This document shows positions 1 through 8,497 of a stretch of DNA of 64,000 bases, in pieces (position 1 is the stretch's first letter; each line of letters opens with the position of its first letter). This DNA comes from Streptomyces avermitilis MA-4680 = NBRC 14893 (GTDB taxonomy: Bacteria > Actinomycetota > Actinomycetes > Streptomycetales > Streptomycetaceae). Below the pieces are notes generated by a model that was given only the letters and a program-made list of their open reading frames with translations, did not search any database and was not told where the DNA came from. A program made the position numbers and the translations under genes. The stretch covers positions 5,394,001 through 5,458,000 of the forward strand of contig NC_003155.5 of the NCBI RefSeq assembly GCF_000009765.2. The letters are read 5' to 3'.

Positions 1-934
1 TCGCCGAGAAGTCCGGGGAGACCAGGACGTGGTCGATCTGGGCGCCCAGGCGCAGACGGCCGCCGGCGGTCCTCGCGGGCCAGCTGGGCGTGCGGTCGGC
101 TCCGGCGAGGCGGGCGCCGTCGCGCAGTCCGGTGTCCAGGATGCGGCGGAAGGCTGCGTGGTCCTGGGAGGCGTTGAAGTCACCGGCGAGGATCGTGGGG
201 TCGTCACCGGCGACGGCGTAGTCCCGGATCCTGCCCAGTTCGCGGCGCCATACGTCGAGCTGCCCGGGCAGCGGGGGCATGGGATGTGCCAGTTGCAGCC
301 GTACGTCGTGGCCGCGCACGTCGGCGACGGCGCCCGGCATGCCCATGGTGCCGGGCACGCCCGCGGCGGCCCTGAGCGGGAACCGGCTGAGGATCACGGA
401 CCCGTCGGACCCGGCGCCCTCGACGGCCCGCCGGTAGGGATAGGTGCCGTCGCTCCCGCCGAAGGCCCGCTCCAGGGTCGCCGAGCAGCGGTACTCGCAC
501 TCCTCCACGAACACGATGTCGGGCCGTGCGCGGCGGACGGCGGCGACGAGGGAGTCGGTGCCGCGTCCGAACTGCACGTTGGAGGTCAGGACGCGCAGCT
601 CGGCGAGCGGGGTGCCGGTGGGTTCGCCGGTCTTCCCGTACGGCTCGATGAACCAGGCGAGGGCGCCGAGCACGAGGACGCCCCAGACCAGGCCGGTGCG
701 CCGGCGGGCGAGCAGAAAGAGCAGCAGGGCGAGGCCGGTGGGGGCGAGCAGCCAGGGCAGGAAGGCGAGCAGCTGCGGAACGGGGGTGATGCCGTCGCGG
801 CCGGTGGCCCGGCAGCCCATGACGACGCTCACGCCGGTGAGCAGCAGCGTGGCGAGCCAGGCGGCGAGGGTCCGGGCCGGAGACCGTCGGCGGACCTCGG
901 CCGGGCCGGTCCGCTCCGCGGTCGCAGTCTCCAC
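1..934 (-). CDS. Endonuclease/exonuclease/phosphatase family membrane protein (3' end outside window)
   Basis: The minus-strand frame opens at a GTG at 934 and runs off the left edge, so the C-terminus is missing. About 311 residues are visible. The N-terminal ~110 residues contain three hydrophobic segments (LAAWLATLLLTGVSVVMG and two after it). A metal-dependent phosphohydrolase domain follows: LRVLTSNVQFG, DIVFVEECEY, ILAGDFNAS and near the edge RLRLGAQIDHVLVSP, which are the usual Asn, Glu, Asp-x-Asn and Asp-His motifs. The start is favoured by an AAAGG ribosome-binding site 8 bases upstream. Membrane-anchored EEP proteins of this layout are common in Streptomyces. The substrate cannot be told from sequence (DNA, phosphoinositide and phosphodiester are all possible). 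Confidence 0.85.
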   Translation of the reverse strand, partial: METATAERTGPAEVRRRSPARTLAAWLATLLLTGVSVVMGCRATGRDGITPVPQLLAFLPWLLAPTGLALLLFLLARRRTGLVWGVLVLGALAWFIEPYGKTGEPTGTPLAELRVLTSNVQFGRGTDSLVAAVRRARPDIVFVEECEYRCSATLERAFGGSDGTYPYRRAVEGAGSDGSVILSRFPLRAAAGVPGTMGMPGAVADVRGHDVRLQLAHPMPPLPGQLDVWRRELGRIRDYAVAGDDPTILAGDFNASQDHAAFRRILDTGLRDGARLAGADRTPSWPARTAGGRLRLGAQIDHVLVSPDFSA

Positions 935-1142
935 GTGCCGGCCTTTCGCTCGTGGGTCGGGTACCCCGTACCCCAGGGAGTGCCCGAATCCTCCCTCAAA
1001 GACGGGGTGCGTGGGGGAAAGGTTGCGAGGTGCCCCCGGCGGTAGGACCGGGTTCGCCCCCGCCGCCCCTACCCGTCCCCTCCCGTCCCTGGGGGCTGCC
1101 GCCCCCGGACCCCCCCCGCCTTCGGCCAGGACGGCCTCGTCC

Positions 1143-1934
1143 TCACACGCCGGACAGGCTGAAGAGGAACTCCCCCAGGGCCGCGTTGAACTCCTCCGGG
1201 CGCTCCAGGTTCGGCAGGTGTGCCGCGCCGTCGATCACCCGGAGCGTGGCGCCCGGGAGCGCCGCGTGCATCGCCGCCGCGTCCGCGACCGGCGTGAACG
1301 TGTCGTCGGCGCCCACCACGACCAGGGCCGGGACGGAGACACGGGTGAGCAGGTCGCGGTAGTCCGGGCGCTGGGCCCGCCCCCGCAGGGCCGCCGCGGC
1401 GCCCTCGGGGTCCGTGCCCGTCATCATCCGGTGGACGTGCGCCTGGACGTCGGCGTCCGCGTACGGCGCGACCATCCGGTGCAGCACCTCGTCCGCGTAC
1501 CCCCGCATCCCCTCGCGCAGCAGCCGGTCCGCCATGGCGCCCCGGGCCCGCTTCCCGGCCTCGGTCTCCGCGGTCGGGAAGGTGTCCGCGAGGACCAGCC
1601 CCGCGATCCGCTCCGGGAAGAGCCGGTAGCACTCCATGGCGATCTGGCCGCCCATCGACAGACCGGCCAGGACGAAGCGGTCCGCCTTCAGCTCGTCCAG
1701 CAGGGCGGCGATGTCCTCGGCGAAGACGGAGAGCGGGGTGATGCCGGGGACGACCGGGGACGCGCCGTAGCCGCGCAGGTCCGGGGCGATCACGCGACGG
1801 GACGGCGCGAACGCGGCGAGCTGGGGGGCCCACATCGTGCGGTCGAAGGGGTGGCCGTGGACCAGGACAAGCGGCAGCGAGGTGTCACGCTGGGTGCCTT
1901 TGTCCTCGTATGCGAGGAAGGGTGCCATGGCCAT
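1143..1934 (-). CDS. Alpha/beta hydrolase
   Basis: A 263-residue soluble alpha/beta hydrolase with a full catalytic set. The oxyanion strand LVLVHGHPFD lies near residue 22, the nucleophile elbow GLSMGG puts Ser at ~93, the acid is in VVVGADD (~210), and His is in GAAHLPNLERP (~239). The length and the LPNLERPEEFN ending fit the 3-oxoadipate enol-lactonase/haloperoxidase-like group. The chosen ATG at 1934 has AGGG upstream; a second ATG lies two codons in. It is divergent from a MocR-type regulator only 75 bp away, so that regulator may control it. The substrate is unknown. Confidence 0.9.
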   Translation of the reverse strand: MAMAPFLAYEDKGTQRDTSLPLVLVHGHPFDRTMWAPQLAAFAPSRRVIAPDLRGYGASPVVPGITPLSVFAEDIAALLDELKADRFVLAGLSMGGQIAMECYRLFPERIAGLVLADTFPTAETEAGKRARGAMADRLLREGMRGYADEVLHRMVAPYADADVQAHVHRMMTGTDPEGAAAALRGRAQRPDYRDLLTRVSVPALVVVGADDTFTPVADAAAMHAALPGATLRVIDGAAHLPNLERPEEFNAALGEFLFSLSGV

Positions 1935-1954
1935 GACCCTAGGCTCGCCCAACT

Positions 1955-1989
1955 CCTCGGTGCAATAAGATCTTTGCCCTCGGTGCAAT
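1955..1989. promoter_or_regulatory. Direct repeat in divergent promoter region, candidate MocR operator
   Basis: The 12-base sequence cctcggtgcaat occurs at 1955-1966 and again at 1978-1989, 23 bp apart start to start. It lies in the 75-bp gap between the divergent hydrolase and MocR-type genes. MocR/PdxR regulators are known to bind tandem direct repeats, so a binding site is a reasonable inference. No experiment supports it here. Confidence 0.4.
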
Positions 1990-2009
1990 CCGGCGAAGGG
2001 GGACCCGGC

Positions 2010-3363
2010 ATGGCGGAGGACTACCGGCGGATCGCCGACCGGATCGCCGCGGACATCGCGTCCGGACGGCTCGAGCCCGGCAGGCGGCTGCCCCCGCAGC
2101 GGGTGTTCGCGCGCCGCCGCGGCATCGCCGGGTCGACCGCCGGACGCGTGTACGGCGAACTCGTACGCCGTGGCCTGGTCGTGGGGGAGGTCGGACGCGG
2201 CACGTTCGTACGGGCGTCCCCGCTGCCCTCGGGCCGTGCGCTCGCCGAGCCGGCGACCACCGCGCCGGTCAACCTGGAGCTCAACTACCCTTCCGCGCCC
2301 GGTCAGTCGGAGCTGCTGGCGGCCGGTCTCGCCCCGCTGCTGCGCCCCGACGTCCTCGCCGAGGCGACCCGCACGGCGTCCGCCGCGGGCACCCGGGCCG
2401 CCCGCGAGGCCGCGGCCGGACTCCTCGCCACGGAGGGCTGGCGACCGGCCCCGGACCGGCTGCTGTTCGCGGGCAACGCCCGCCAGGCCATCGCGGGCGC
2501 CCTCGCGTCGCTGGTTCCGCCGGGCGGCCGACTCGGCGTCGAGTCGCTCACGTATCCGCTGGTCCGGGAGATCACGGCGCGGCTGGGCGTCGAGCCGGTC
2601 CCGCTGCCCATGGACGAGCAGGGCCTTTGTGCCCGACGCGCTGGCCGCCGCCCACCGTTCGGCGCCGCTCGCGGCCGTGTACGTCCAGCCGACGCTCCAC
2701 AATCCGACATCGGTGACCATGCGGGCGGACCGGCTGCGCGAACTGGCCGACACCGTGAGGGACTTGGGGCTGCCGGTCGTCGAGGACCGCATCTGGTCGT
2801 TCCTCCAGGAGGACGGCGACCCGCTGGCCGCGTACGCCCCCGAGCGCACGTACGTCGTCGACGGACTGTCCAAGCGGGTCGCGCCGGGGCTCACGGTCGG
2901 GTTCCTCGTGGTGCCGGAGGACCCGGAAGGGCCGGAGGAGGGGGCGGGGCGGGACGAGGCCGCGGCCGCCGGGGCGCTGCGGTCGGGCGGGTGGACGGCG
3001 GGGCGGTTCGCGCTGGAGGCGGCGGTGCGGTGGAGCGGGGACGGGACGGTCGCCCGGCTGGTCGCCGCGAAGCGGGCGGACGCGGCCGAGCGGCAGCGGC
3101 TGGTCGGCGAGCACCTTGCCGGGTTCACCGTTCGGGCCGATCCGCGGGCGTACTACGCCTGGTGGGAGCTGCCCGAGCCGTGGCGGGCGGACACGTTCGC
3201 GGCGGCGGCGGCACGGCGGGGGATCGCGGTGACACCGGGGCCCGCCTTCGGGGCCGGCCAGGGTGCGGCGGACGCCGTCAGGCTCGGGCTCGCGTCGGTT
3301 CCGCCGCCCGAACTGGCGCGGGCGCTGCGGACGCTCGCCGGCGTCGCGTGTACACGCCCGTGA
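2010..3363 (+). pseudogene. MocR-type GntR regulator with aminotransferase domain, frameshifted
   Basis: The first frame starts at ATG 2010 and encodes a GntR winged helix (YRRIADRIAADIASGRLEPG to GRGTFVR) and the start of a fold-type I PLP domain. It continues correctly to PMDEQG and then breaks. The rest of the domain lies in the +1 frame from about 2628 (VPDALAAAHR, VQPTLHNPTSVTM, VVEDRIWSFLQ, and the PLP lysine in VVDGLSKRVAPGLT) to the stop at 3363. A single extra T in the TTT at 2626-2628 explains the break; removing it restores about 450 residues. It is either a recent pseudogene or a one-base sequence error. The 3' end overlaps the convergent membrane-protein gene by 86 bp. Confidence 0.8.
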
Positions 3364-4177
3364 GCCAGGCGGCCAGGGCGACCGTCAGGCCGAGGGCCAG
3401 CAGCAGCCAGCAGACCGTGCGCAGCGTCTCGGTCAGGGCGTCGTAGATCGCGCCCGCGGCCGGGCGGGAGGCGCCGGGCGGCAGATCCGCGAGGGTCAGC
3501 CGGCGGCCCACGGCGACCGCGCCGGCGAGCGACGCTGCGCCGAGGGCCGTACCCAGGCCGGTCGCCAGCACCGCGCGGCGCCGGCACACCGCCGCGAGGA
3601 TGCCCGTGAGGGCGAACACGACCGTGGCGACAGGCAGCCAGAATCCGGCGATCTCGAGCACGTGGAACCCCTTCCGGAGCGTGGCCAGGTCCCGGGTCCC
3701 GAGCAGGGTGATCTCGGTGTGTTCGACCGGGATGCGGTCCGCGAACGGCACCTGGTCCTCGACGAGCTGACGCTTCATCCGCTCCGTGGCGGGCGCGAGG
3801 TCGATGGTGACCGGGCGGTCGCCGTCGCTGCGCAGGGCGCGCATCACGGCGTCGTACGCGGCGAGGTTGGCGGTTCCCCAGGCGGTGCGGAAGGCCTCGG
3901 TGCCGGTGAACGAGCGCACCGCGTCGTGCACGAAGGAGCGCACCGGCTCCTGGAGCGGCGAACCCACGTGCACCTCCCGCATGATGCCGTCGGTGACGGC
4001 CGCGGCGACCGCCTCCCGCACCTCGGCGTCGGCGGCGAGCGGCGCGGTCGTCGCCTCGTACCGGGCGCTGTCCTCGATGCCGTACGTCGCCCAGGCCGCG
4101 AGCGCGCCGAGCGGCGCGAGCAGGCAGGCGAGGCCGATGAACACGGCCGACAGGGCGCTCCGTACGCGTAGAGACAC
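3278..4177 (-). CDS. Integral membrane protein, function unknown
   Basis: A 299-residue protein with a hydrophobic N-terminal segment (residues ~8-29), then a ~150-residue extracytoplasmic region. Three more membrane spans follow, around residues 180-205, 208-228 and 255-280. The tail is rich in Arg, Ala and Pro. The long outer loop after one N-terminal span is typical of conserved actinobacterial membrane proteins with no assigned function. Codon bias is clear throughout. It converges with and overlaps the end of the MocR-type gene, so the two may interfere. No catalytic motif is recognisable. Confidence 0.8.
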   Translation of the reverse strand: MSLRVRSALSAVFIGLACLLAPLGALAAWATYGIEDSARYEATTAPLAADAEVREAVAAAVTDGIMREVHVGSPLQEPVRSFVHDAVRSFTGTEAFRTAWGTANLAAYDAVMRALRSDGDRPVTIDLAPATERMKRQLVEDQVPFADRIPVEHTEITLLGTRDLATLRKGFHVLEIAGFWLPVATVVFALTGILAAVCRRRAVLATGLGTALGAASLAGAVAVGRRLTLADLPPGASRPAAGAIYDALTETLRTVCWLLLALGLTVALAAWLTGVYTRRRRASAAPAPVRAAEPTRARA

Positions 4178-4568
4178 CCTTCCAGCGAAGCCCGCGCGGC
4201 CCGTCGCGGCGACCGGTTCGACTGCAAATGGGTGCGTATGACAAGCCGAACGGGGGGCAGGCCGGGGTGGCAGGACGCCACCGGGGTCCGCAGGTGCCCG
4301 CGGCCCCGTCGATTCCGGGCTCCGGTGGAGGGCTCACCCGAACGGGTGTTTCCTGGAGGTGGGGAACGGAGGGCGATCAGCTCCCGGGACCTGGTCCCGG
4401 GTGGTGGGTGAGTGAGGGAGACACGCGGGGCTCCGGCACAGTCGTGCCGGGGCCCCGCGCGCCAGGTCCGGGCCGTCGGGTTCGGGGCCGGGTTCGCGCC
4501 GTCGGGTCCGGGCCGTCGTCCGGCACGCGCCGGGTTCGCGTCGTCGGGTCCGCGCCGGGTCCGGGCCG
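4178..4568. other. Intergenic region with hairpins and GC-rich imperfect repeats
   Basis: No convincing gene is present. There is a tight palindrome cccgggacc-t-ggtcccggg at 4383-4401 and a longer hairpin at 4425-4458 (listed separately). From ~4459 to 4570 come imperfect short repeats of gggccgtcgggtt/cgccgggttcgcg type, which look like low-complexity expansion rather than coding DNA. Confidence 0.6.
4425..4458 (-). terminator. Hairpin downstream of the 4569-5099 gene
   Basis: Arms 4425-4439 and 4444-4458 form a 15-bp stem with one G-T pair and a 4-base loop. It is about 110 bp beyond the stop of the minus-strand gene ending at 4569. There is no T-run, as is usual for Streptomyces terminators. 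Confidence 0.45.
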
Positions 4569-5099
4569 TCACGTCGCCGGGTGGCCCTCCGTGCTCACCG
4601 GGGTGCTCACCGGGCGGCCCTGCGCGTTCACCCGGTGGCCCTGCGCGTCCTCGTGCGTGTAGAAGCGGTAGAACGCCACCGCGAACACGCCCGCCGCGAC
4701 CGCCAGCGACATGAACACGGACCGCAGGACGGACGCGCCGGTCTGGCTGTAGATGAAACCGAACGCGCAGCCCGCGAACGCCGTCCACAGCAGCGCGTGC
4801 ACTTCGCGCCGCAGATGCGAGGCCGTCTTCGCCACGCCCATCCAGGCCGCCGCGAACACGAAGGCGCACACGAAGCCGAACAGGATGTTCCAGCCCGTGA
4901 TCGGTCCGGTGTCGCGGTTGATGGCCGCGGCCCAGAAGCCGTAGACGAGCCCGAGCACGACGGGCACCGCCCATCTCGCGGTCGCGTGGACGCGCTCGTC
5001 GAAGATGTCGGGCGTGCCCGGTGCCCCGGAGATGGCTGTGCGTGGTGTCCCCGACAGGGGTGTGCGTGGTGTCCCTGACGCGGGTGCCGCATGAGCCAT
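4569..5099 (-). CDS. Small integral membrane protein, function unknown
   Basis: A 176-residue protein. The first ~35 residues are a low-complexity Thr/Pro/Gly tract with a repeated GTPRT unit. Four hydrophobic segments follow (WAVPVVLGLVYGFWAAA, ILFGFVCAFVFAAAWMGVA, ALLWTAFAGCAFGFIYS, SVFMSLAVAAGVFAVAF). The tail again carries short Pro/Thr/Val repeats. The ATG at 5099 has a purine-rich upstream run with GGAG. It is divergent from the PP2C phosphatase gene at 5204. No enzymatic motif was found. Confidence 0.8.
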   Translation of the reverse strand: MAHAAPASGTPRTPLSGTPRTAISGAPGTPDIFDERVHATARWAVPVVLGLVYGFWAAAINRDTGPITGWNILFGFVCAFVFAAAWMGVAKTASHLRREVHALLWTAFAGCAFGFIYSQTGASVLRSVFMSLAVAAGVFAVAFYRFYTHEDAQGHRVNAQGRPVSTPVSTEGHPAT

Positions 5100-5203
5100 G
5101 GGAGCACTCCTCTCTCCTCGCCCCCGCACTCCAGGGCACACCCCGCGGTGACGGCTGGCAAGTCGGGATGCGGCACGGACCGGCCCGTGTTTCGCTGGGC
5201 CCC

Positions 5204-6463
5204 ATGAACAGGCGGTCCGGCGCAGGTCAGCAGCGCCGTGCCCGGCGTTCTTCGCTCGATCCGCGGCCCCCCGGCGCCGGGGGGCCGGACGCCGTTCAGC
5301 GGCAGAAGCTGCTGCGCGTGCGCGGCCGCAGCGTCGCCTGGATCCCACCGGTGGCCCTGCTCGCCGCGATCGCCGCGTTCGACTGGAACACCACGGGCGA
5401 GTTCCGGGTCATCTCCTGGGTCGTGCTCGTGCCCGGTATCGCCGCCGCGATCTGCGGCGTGTGGGGCACGCTGGTGATCGCCGCGCTCGCGCTCGGCACG
5501 TTCGTGCTCGAGGACAACTCCTGGCCGCACCAGTACCAGACCGGACTGCCCGACTTCATCCTCGTCGTCGCGGGCGGGGCGCTGGCCGTCCTCGCCTGCG
5601 TGGTGCGCGTCCGCGGCGAGCAGCGGATGCTGCACATGCGGGACATCGCCGAGACCACCCGCAGCACCGTGCTGCGCCCGCTGCCGCCCGGCTGGGGCGA
5701 CCTCGAACACGCCGCCGTCTATCTCGCCGCCGACAGCGAGGCCCGCGTCGGCGGCGACTTCTACGACATCCAGCCCGGCCCGCAGGGCACGCGGCTCCTC
5801 CTCGGCGACGTCCAGGGCAAGGGGCTCGGCGCGGTGGCCGCGGCGGCGGCACTCCTCGGCACCTTCCGCGAGTCGGCGTACCACGAGCCCGACCTCGGCA
5901 CGGTCGCCGCCCACCTGGAGGTACGGATGGCGCGGCACGTCCGGTACTGCGCGGCGGTCGGCCGGGACAATGACGCCGACGCCGACCGTTTCGCCACGGT
6001 GGTGCTGGTCGGCTTCCCGGAGACGGACCCCTCGTACGTGGAGGTCGTCAACTTCGGGCACGAGCCGCCGTTGGTGGTCACCCCCGAAGGGGTACGGTCC
6101 CTGCCGGCCGGCGAAGGCCTCCCCGCGGGCTTCGGCGAGCTGGCCCACGGGGCGACACCGCCCACGCTCCGGGTGCCGCTCACTCCCGGTGAGACGCTGC
6201 TGCTGGTCACGGACGGGGTGACGGAGGCGCGCGACGCGGCCGGGGAGTTCTACCCGCTGCGGGAACGGGTGGCCGGCGCGGTCGCCGCCGACCGGCGCGT
6301 CGCCGAGCCCGCGCGCCTGGTGCGCTACGTCCGTGACGGCACGCTGCGCCACTGCGGCGGCCGCCTCGACGACGACACGACGATCTTCGCGGTACGCCGG
6401 CACCGCCGCGAGGAACGTTCCGCACGCAGCCCCTTCACGTCCGTTCCGCCCGGCGCCCCCTGA
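5204..6463 (+). CDS. Membrane PP2C-type (SpoIIE/RsbU-like) protein phosphatase
   Basis: A 419-residue protein: a basic N-terminus, four hydrophobic segments (~residues 43-135), then a SpoIIE-type phosphatase domain. Metal-binding motifs are visible: GGDFYD at 183-188, GDVQGKGLGA at 201-210, NFGHEPPL, LVTDGVTEARD and the C-terminal RLDDDTTIFAV. Such enzymes dephosphorylate Ser/Thr, classically on anti-anti-sigma factors. No STAS or anti-sigma gene is adjacent, so the target is unknown. The chosen ATG at 5204 has no clear ribosome-binding site; an in-frame ATG at 5168 is possible. An OmpR/kinase pair follows 75 bp downstream. Confidence 0.92.
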   Translation: MNRRSGAGQQRRARRSSLDPRPPGAGGPDAVQRQKLLRVRGRSVAWIPPVALLAAIAAFDWNTTGEFRVISWVVLVPGIAAAICGVWGTLVIAALALGTFVLEDNSWPHQYQTGLPDFILVVAGGALAVLACVVRVRGEQRMLHMRDIAETTRSTVLRPLPPGWGDLEHAAVYLAADSEARVGGDFYDIQPGPQGTRLLLGDVQGKGLGAVAAAAALLGTFRESAYHEPDLGTVAAHLEVRMARHVRYCAAVGRDNDADADRFATVVLVGFPETDPSYVEVVNFGHEPPLVVTPEGVRSLPAGEGLPAGFGELAHGATPPTLRVPLTPGETLLLVTDGVTEARDAAGEFYPLRERVAGAVAADRRVAEPARLVRYVRDGTLRHCGGRLDDDTTIFAVRRHRREERSARSPFTSVPPGAP

Positions 6464-6538
6464 AGCGCAGTCCTTACGAAACGCGGACGTCGGGCCGCGC
6501 GGACCGCACCGCCCCGGACCCGGTGCGACGCTGGACGT

Positions 6539-7288
6539 ATGCAGCAGCCGTACGAATTCCGGGGGGCCGAGGCGGTGGAGCGGGGCGCCGGAGCCGGAGC
6601 CCGCGTGCTCGTCGTCGACGACGACCCCACCGTCGCCGAGGTCGTCTCCGGCTACCTCGACCGCGCCGGGTACGTCGTGGACCGGGCCGAGGACGGCCCC
6701 ACCGCGCTCGCCCGCGCCGCGGCGCACTGGCCCGACCTGGTGGTGCTGGACCTGATGCTGCCCGGGATGGACGGCCTGGAGGTGTGCCGGCGGATGCGCG
6801 GCCGCGGGCCCGTGCCGGTCATCATGCTCACCGCCCGCGGCGACGAGGACGACCGCATCCTCGGGCTCGAGGTGGGCGCCGACGACTACGTCACCAAGCC
6901 CTTCAGCCCGCGGGAGCTGGTCCTGCGGGTGGAGTCCGTCCTGCGCCGCACCCGGCCCGTCACCGCCCCGCGCCCCCTGCACGCGTCCGGTCTCGCCCTC
7001 GACCCCGCGGCCCGCCGCGCCACCAAGGACGGCGAGGAACTCGCCCTGACCATCCGTGAGTTCGACCTCCTCGCCTTCTTTCTCCGCCATCCCGGCCGGG
7101 CGTTCAGCCGCGAGGACCTGATGCGCGAGGTGTGGGGCTGGGACTTCGGCGACCTGTCGACGGTCACCGTCCACGTACGCCGGCTCCGGGGCAAGGTCGA
7201 GGACGACCCGGCGAGACCCCGTCTGATCCAGACGGTGTGGGGCGTCGGATACCGCTTCGGCACCACGCCCCGCCAGGAGGCGGTCTGA
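6539..7288 (+). CDS. OmpR-family response regulator
   Basis: A 249-residue regulator with a receiver domain (VLVVDDDPTVAE acidic pair, phospho-acceptor Asp in LVVLDLMLPG, switch residues in MLTARG, Lys in YVTKPFSPREL). A C-terminal winged helix follows (LTIREFDLLAFFLRHPGRAF, VTVHVRRLRGKVED, WGVGYRFG). The stop at 7286-7288 is two bases before the ATG of the sensor kinase, so the two form an operon and a two-component system. The input signal is not evident. Confidence 0.97.
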   Translation: MQQPYEFRGAEAVERGAGAGARVLVVDDDPTVAEVVSGYLDRAGYVVDRAEDGPTALARAAAHWPDLVVLDLMLPGMDGLEVCRRMRGRGPVPVIMLTARGDEDDRILGLEVGADDYVTKPFSPRELVLRVESVLRRTRPVTAPRPLHASGLALDPAARRATKDGEELALTIREFDLLAFFLRHPGRAFSREDLMREVWGWDFGDLSTVTVHVRRLRGKVEDDPARPRLIQTVWGVGYRFGTTPRQEAV

Positions 7289-7290
7289 CC

Positions 7291-8415
7291 ATGCACGACA
7301 TGCTGCTGATCGCCCTTTTCGCCTTCCTCGGCGCCGCGGCGGCCGGGCTGTGCGGGGCGGGGGTGCTCGTGCTGATCCGGCGGCGGTCGCTCACCGTGTC
7401 CCTCGCCGTGGTCTCCGCCGTCGCCGTGACCGCGATGCTCGCCGGGACGCTGGCCGTGGCGTGGGCGATGTTCCTCTCGGCGCACGACCTGACCGTCGTC
7501 ACGACCGTCGTCGCGATGGCCGCCGTCGTCTCCCTCGCCACCGCCCTGCTCCTCGGCCGCTGGGTCGTCGCCCGCAGCCGTGAACTCGCGCTCGCCGCCC
7601 GCTCGTTCGGCGACGGCGGCGACTTCGCCGCCCCCGACGGCCCGGCGACCGCCGAACTCGACGCCCTCGCCCGCGAGCTGGCGGCCACCAGCGCGAGGCT
7701 CGCCGAGTCCCGCGACCGCGAGCGCGCCCTGGAGTCCTCCCGGCGCGAACTCGTCGCCTGGATCTCCCACGACCTGCGCACCCCGCTCGCGGGCCTGCGC
7801 GCGATGTCGGAGGCGCTGGAGGACGGGGTGGCCGCCGACCCCGACCGCTACCTCCGCCAGATCCGCACGGAGGTCGAGCGCCTCAACGACATGGTGGGCG
7901 ACCTCTTCGAGCTCTCCCGCATCCACGCCGGCACCCTCGCCCTCTCCCCCTCCCGCATCTCCCTGTACGACCTCGTCGGCGACGCCCTCGCGGGGGCCGA
8001 CCCGCTCGCCCGCGAACTCGGCGTACGCCTGGTCGGCGACCGCGTCGAACCCGTACCGGTCGAGGTGGACGGCAAGGAGATGAGCCGGGTCCTGGGGAAC
8101 CTGCTGATCAACGCGATCCGCCGGACACCCGCCGACGGCACGGTCGCGATCGCCGCCGAGCGCTCGCCGGGCGGTGTCGTCCTGTCCGTCACCGACGGCT
8201 GCGGCGGCATCCCCGAGGAGGACCTGCCGCGCGTCTTCGACACCGGCTGGCGCGGCACCCACGCGCGTACACCCCCCGCGGGGGCCGGGCTCGGGCTCGC
8301 CATCGTCCGCGGCATCGTGGAGGCCCACCAGGGGCAGGCCGCCGTACGCAACATCCCCGGCGGCTGCCGCTTCGAGGTGACACTCCCGACGGCGCGGGCA
8401 CAACCCCAGCCATAG
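7291..8415 (+). CDS. Sensor histidine kinase paired with the upstream OmpR regulator
   Basis: A 374-residue kinase. It has an N-terminal membrane segment (residues ~4-27), two further spans (~33-55, ~65-85) and a HAMP-like linker. The H-box contains WISHDLRTPL, with N-box LLINAIRR and G-boxes CGGIPEEDLPR and GAGLGLAIVRGIVEAH. The outer region between membrane spans is very short, so sensing is probably within the membrane. The ATG at 7291 follows the regulator stop by 2 bases, giving translational coupling. Confidence 0.95.
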   Translation: MHDMLLIALFAFLGAAAAGLCGAGVLVLIRRRSLTVSLAVVSAVAVTAMLAGTLAVAWAMFLSAHDLTVVTTVVAMAAVVSLATALLLGRWVVARSRELALAARSFGDGGDFAAPDGPATAELDALARELAATSARLAESRDRERALESSRRELVAWISHDLRTPLAGLRAMSEALEDGVAADPDRYLRQIRTEVERLNDMVGDLFELSRIHAGTLALSPSRISLYDLVGDALAGADPLARELGVRLVGDRVEPVPVEVDGKEMSRVLGNLLINAIRRTPADGTVAIAAERSPGGVVLSVTDGCGGIPEEDLPRVFDTGWRGTHARTPPAGAGLGLAIVRGIVEAHQGQAAVRNIPGGCRFEVTLPTARAQPQP

Positions 8416-8497
8416 CCGGGCGTTTGCTCGCTCTCCGTCGCCCCTTCGCAGGCGCAGCGGTTACCGTGCAGACGTACGTGATCGATGGGGAGGAACG

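Noticed and set aside
29-1045. Long plus-strand open frame
   Set aside because: It is the antisense shadow of the EEP-family gene; composition is Gly/Arg/Ala-biased with no recognisable domain.
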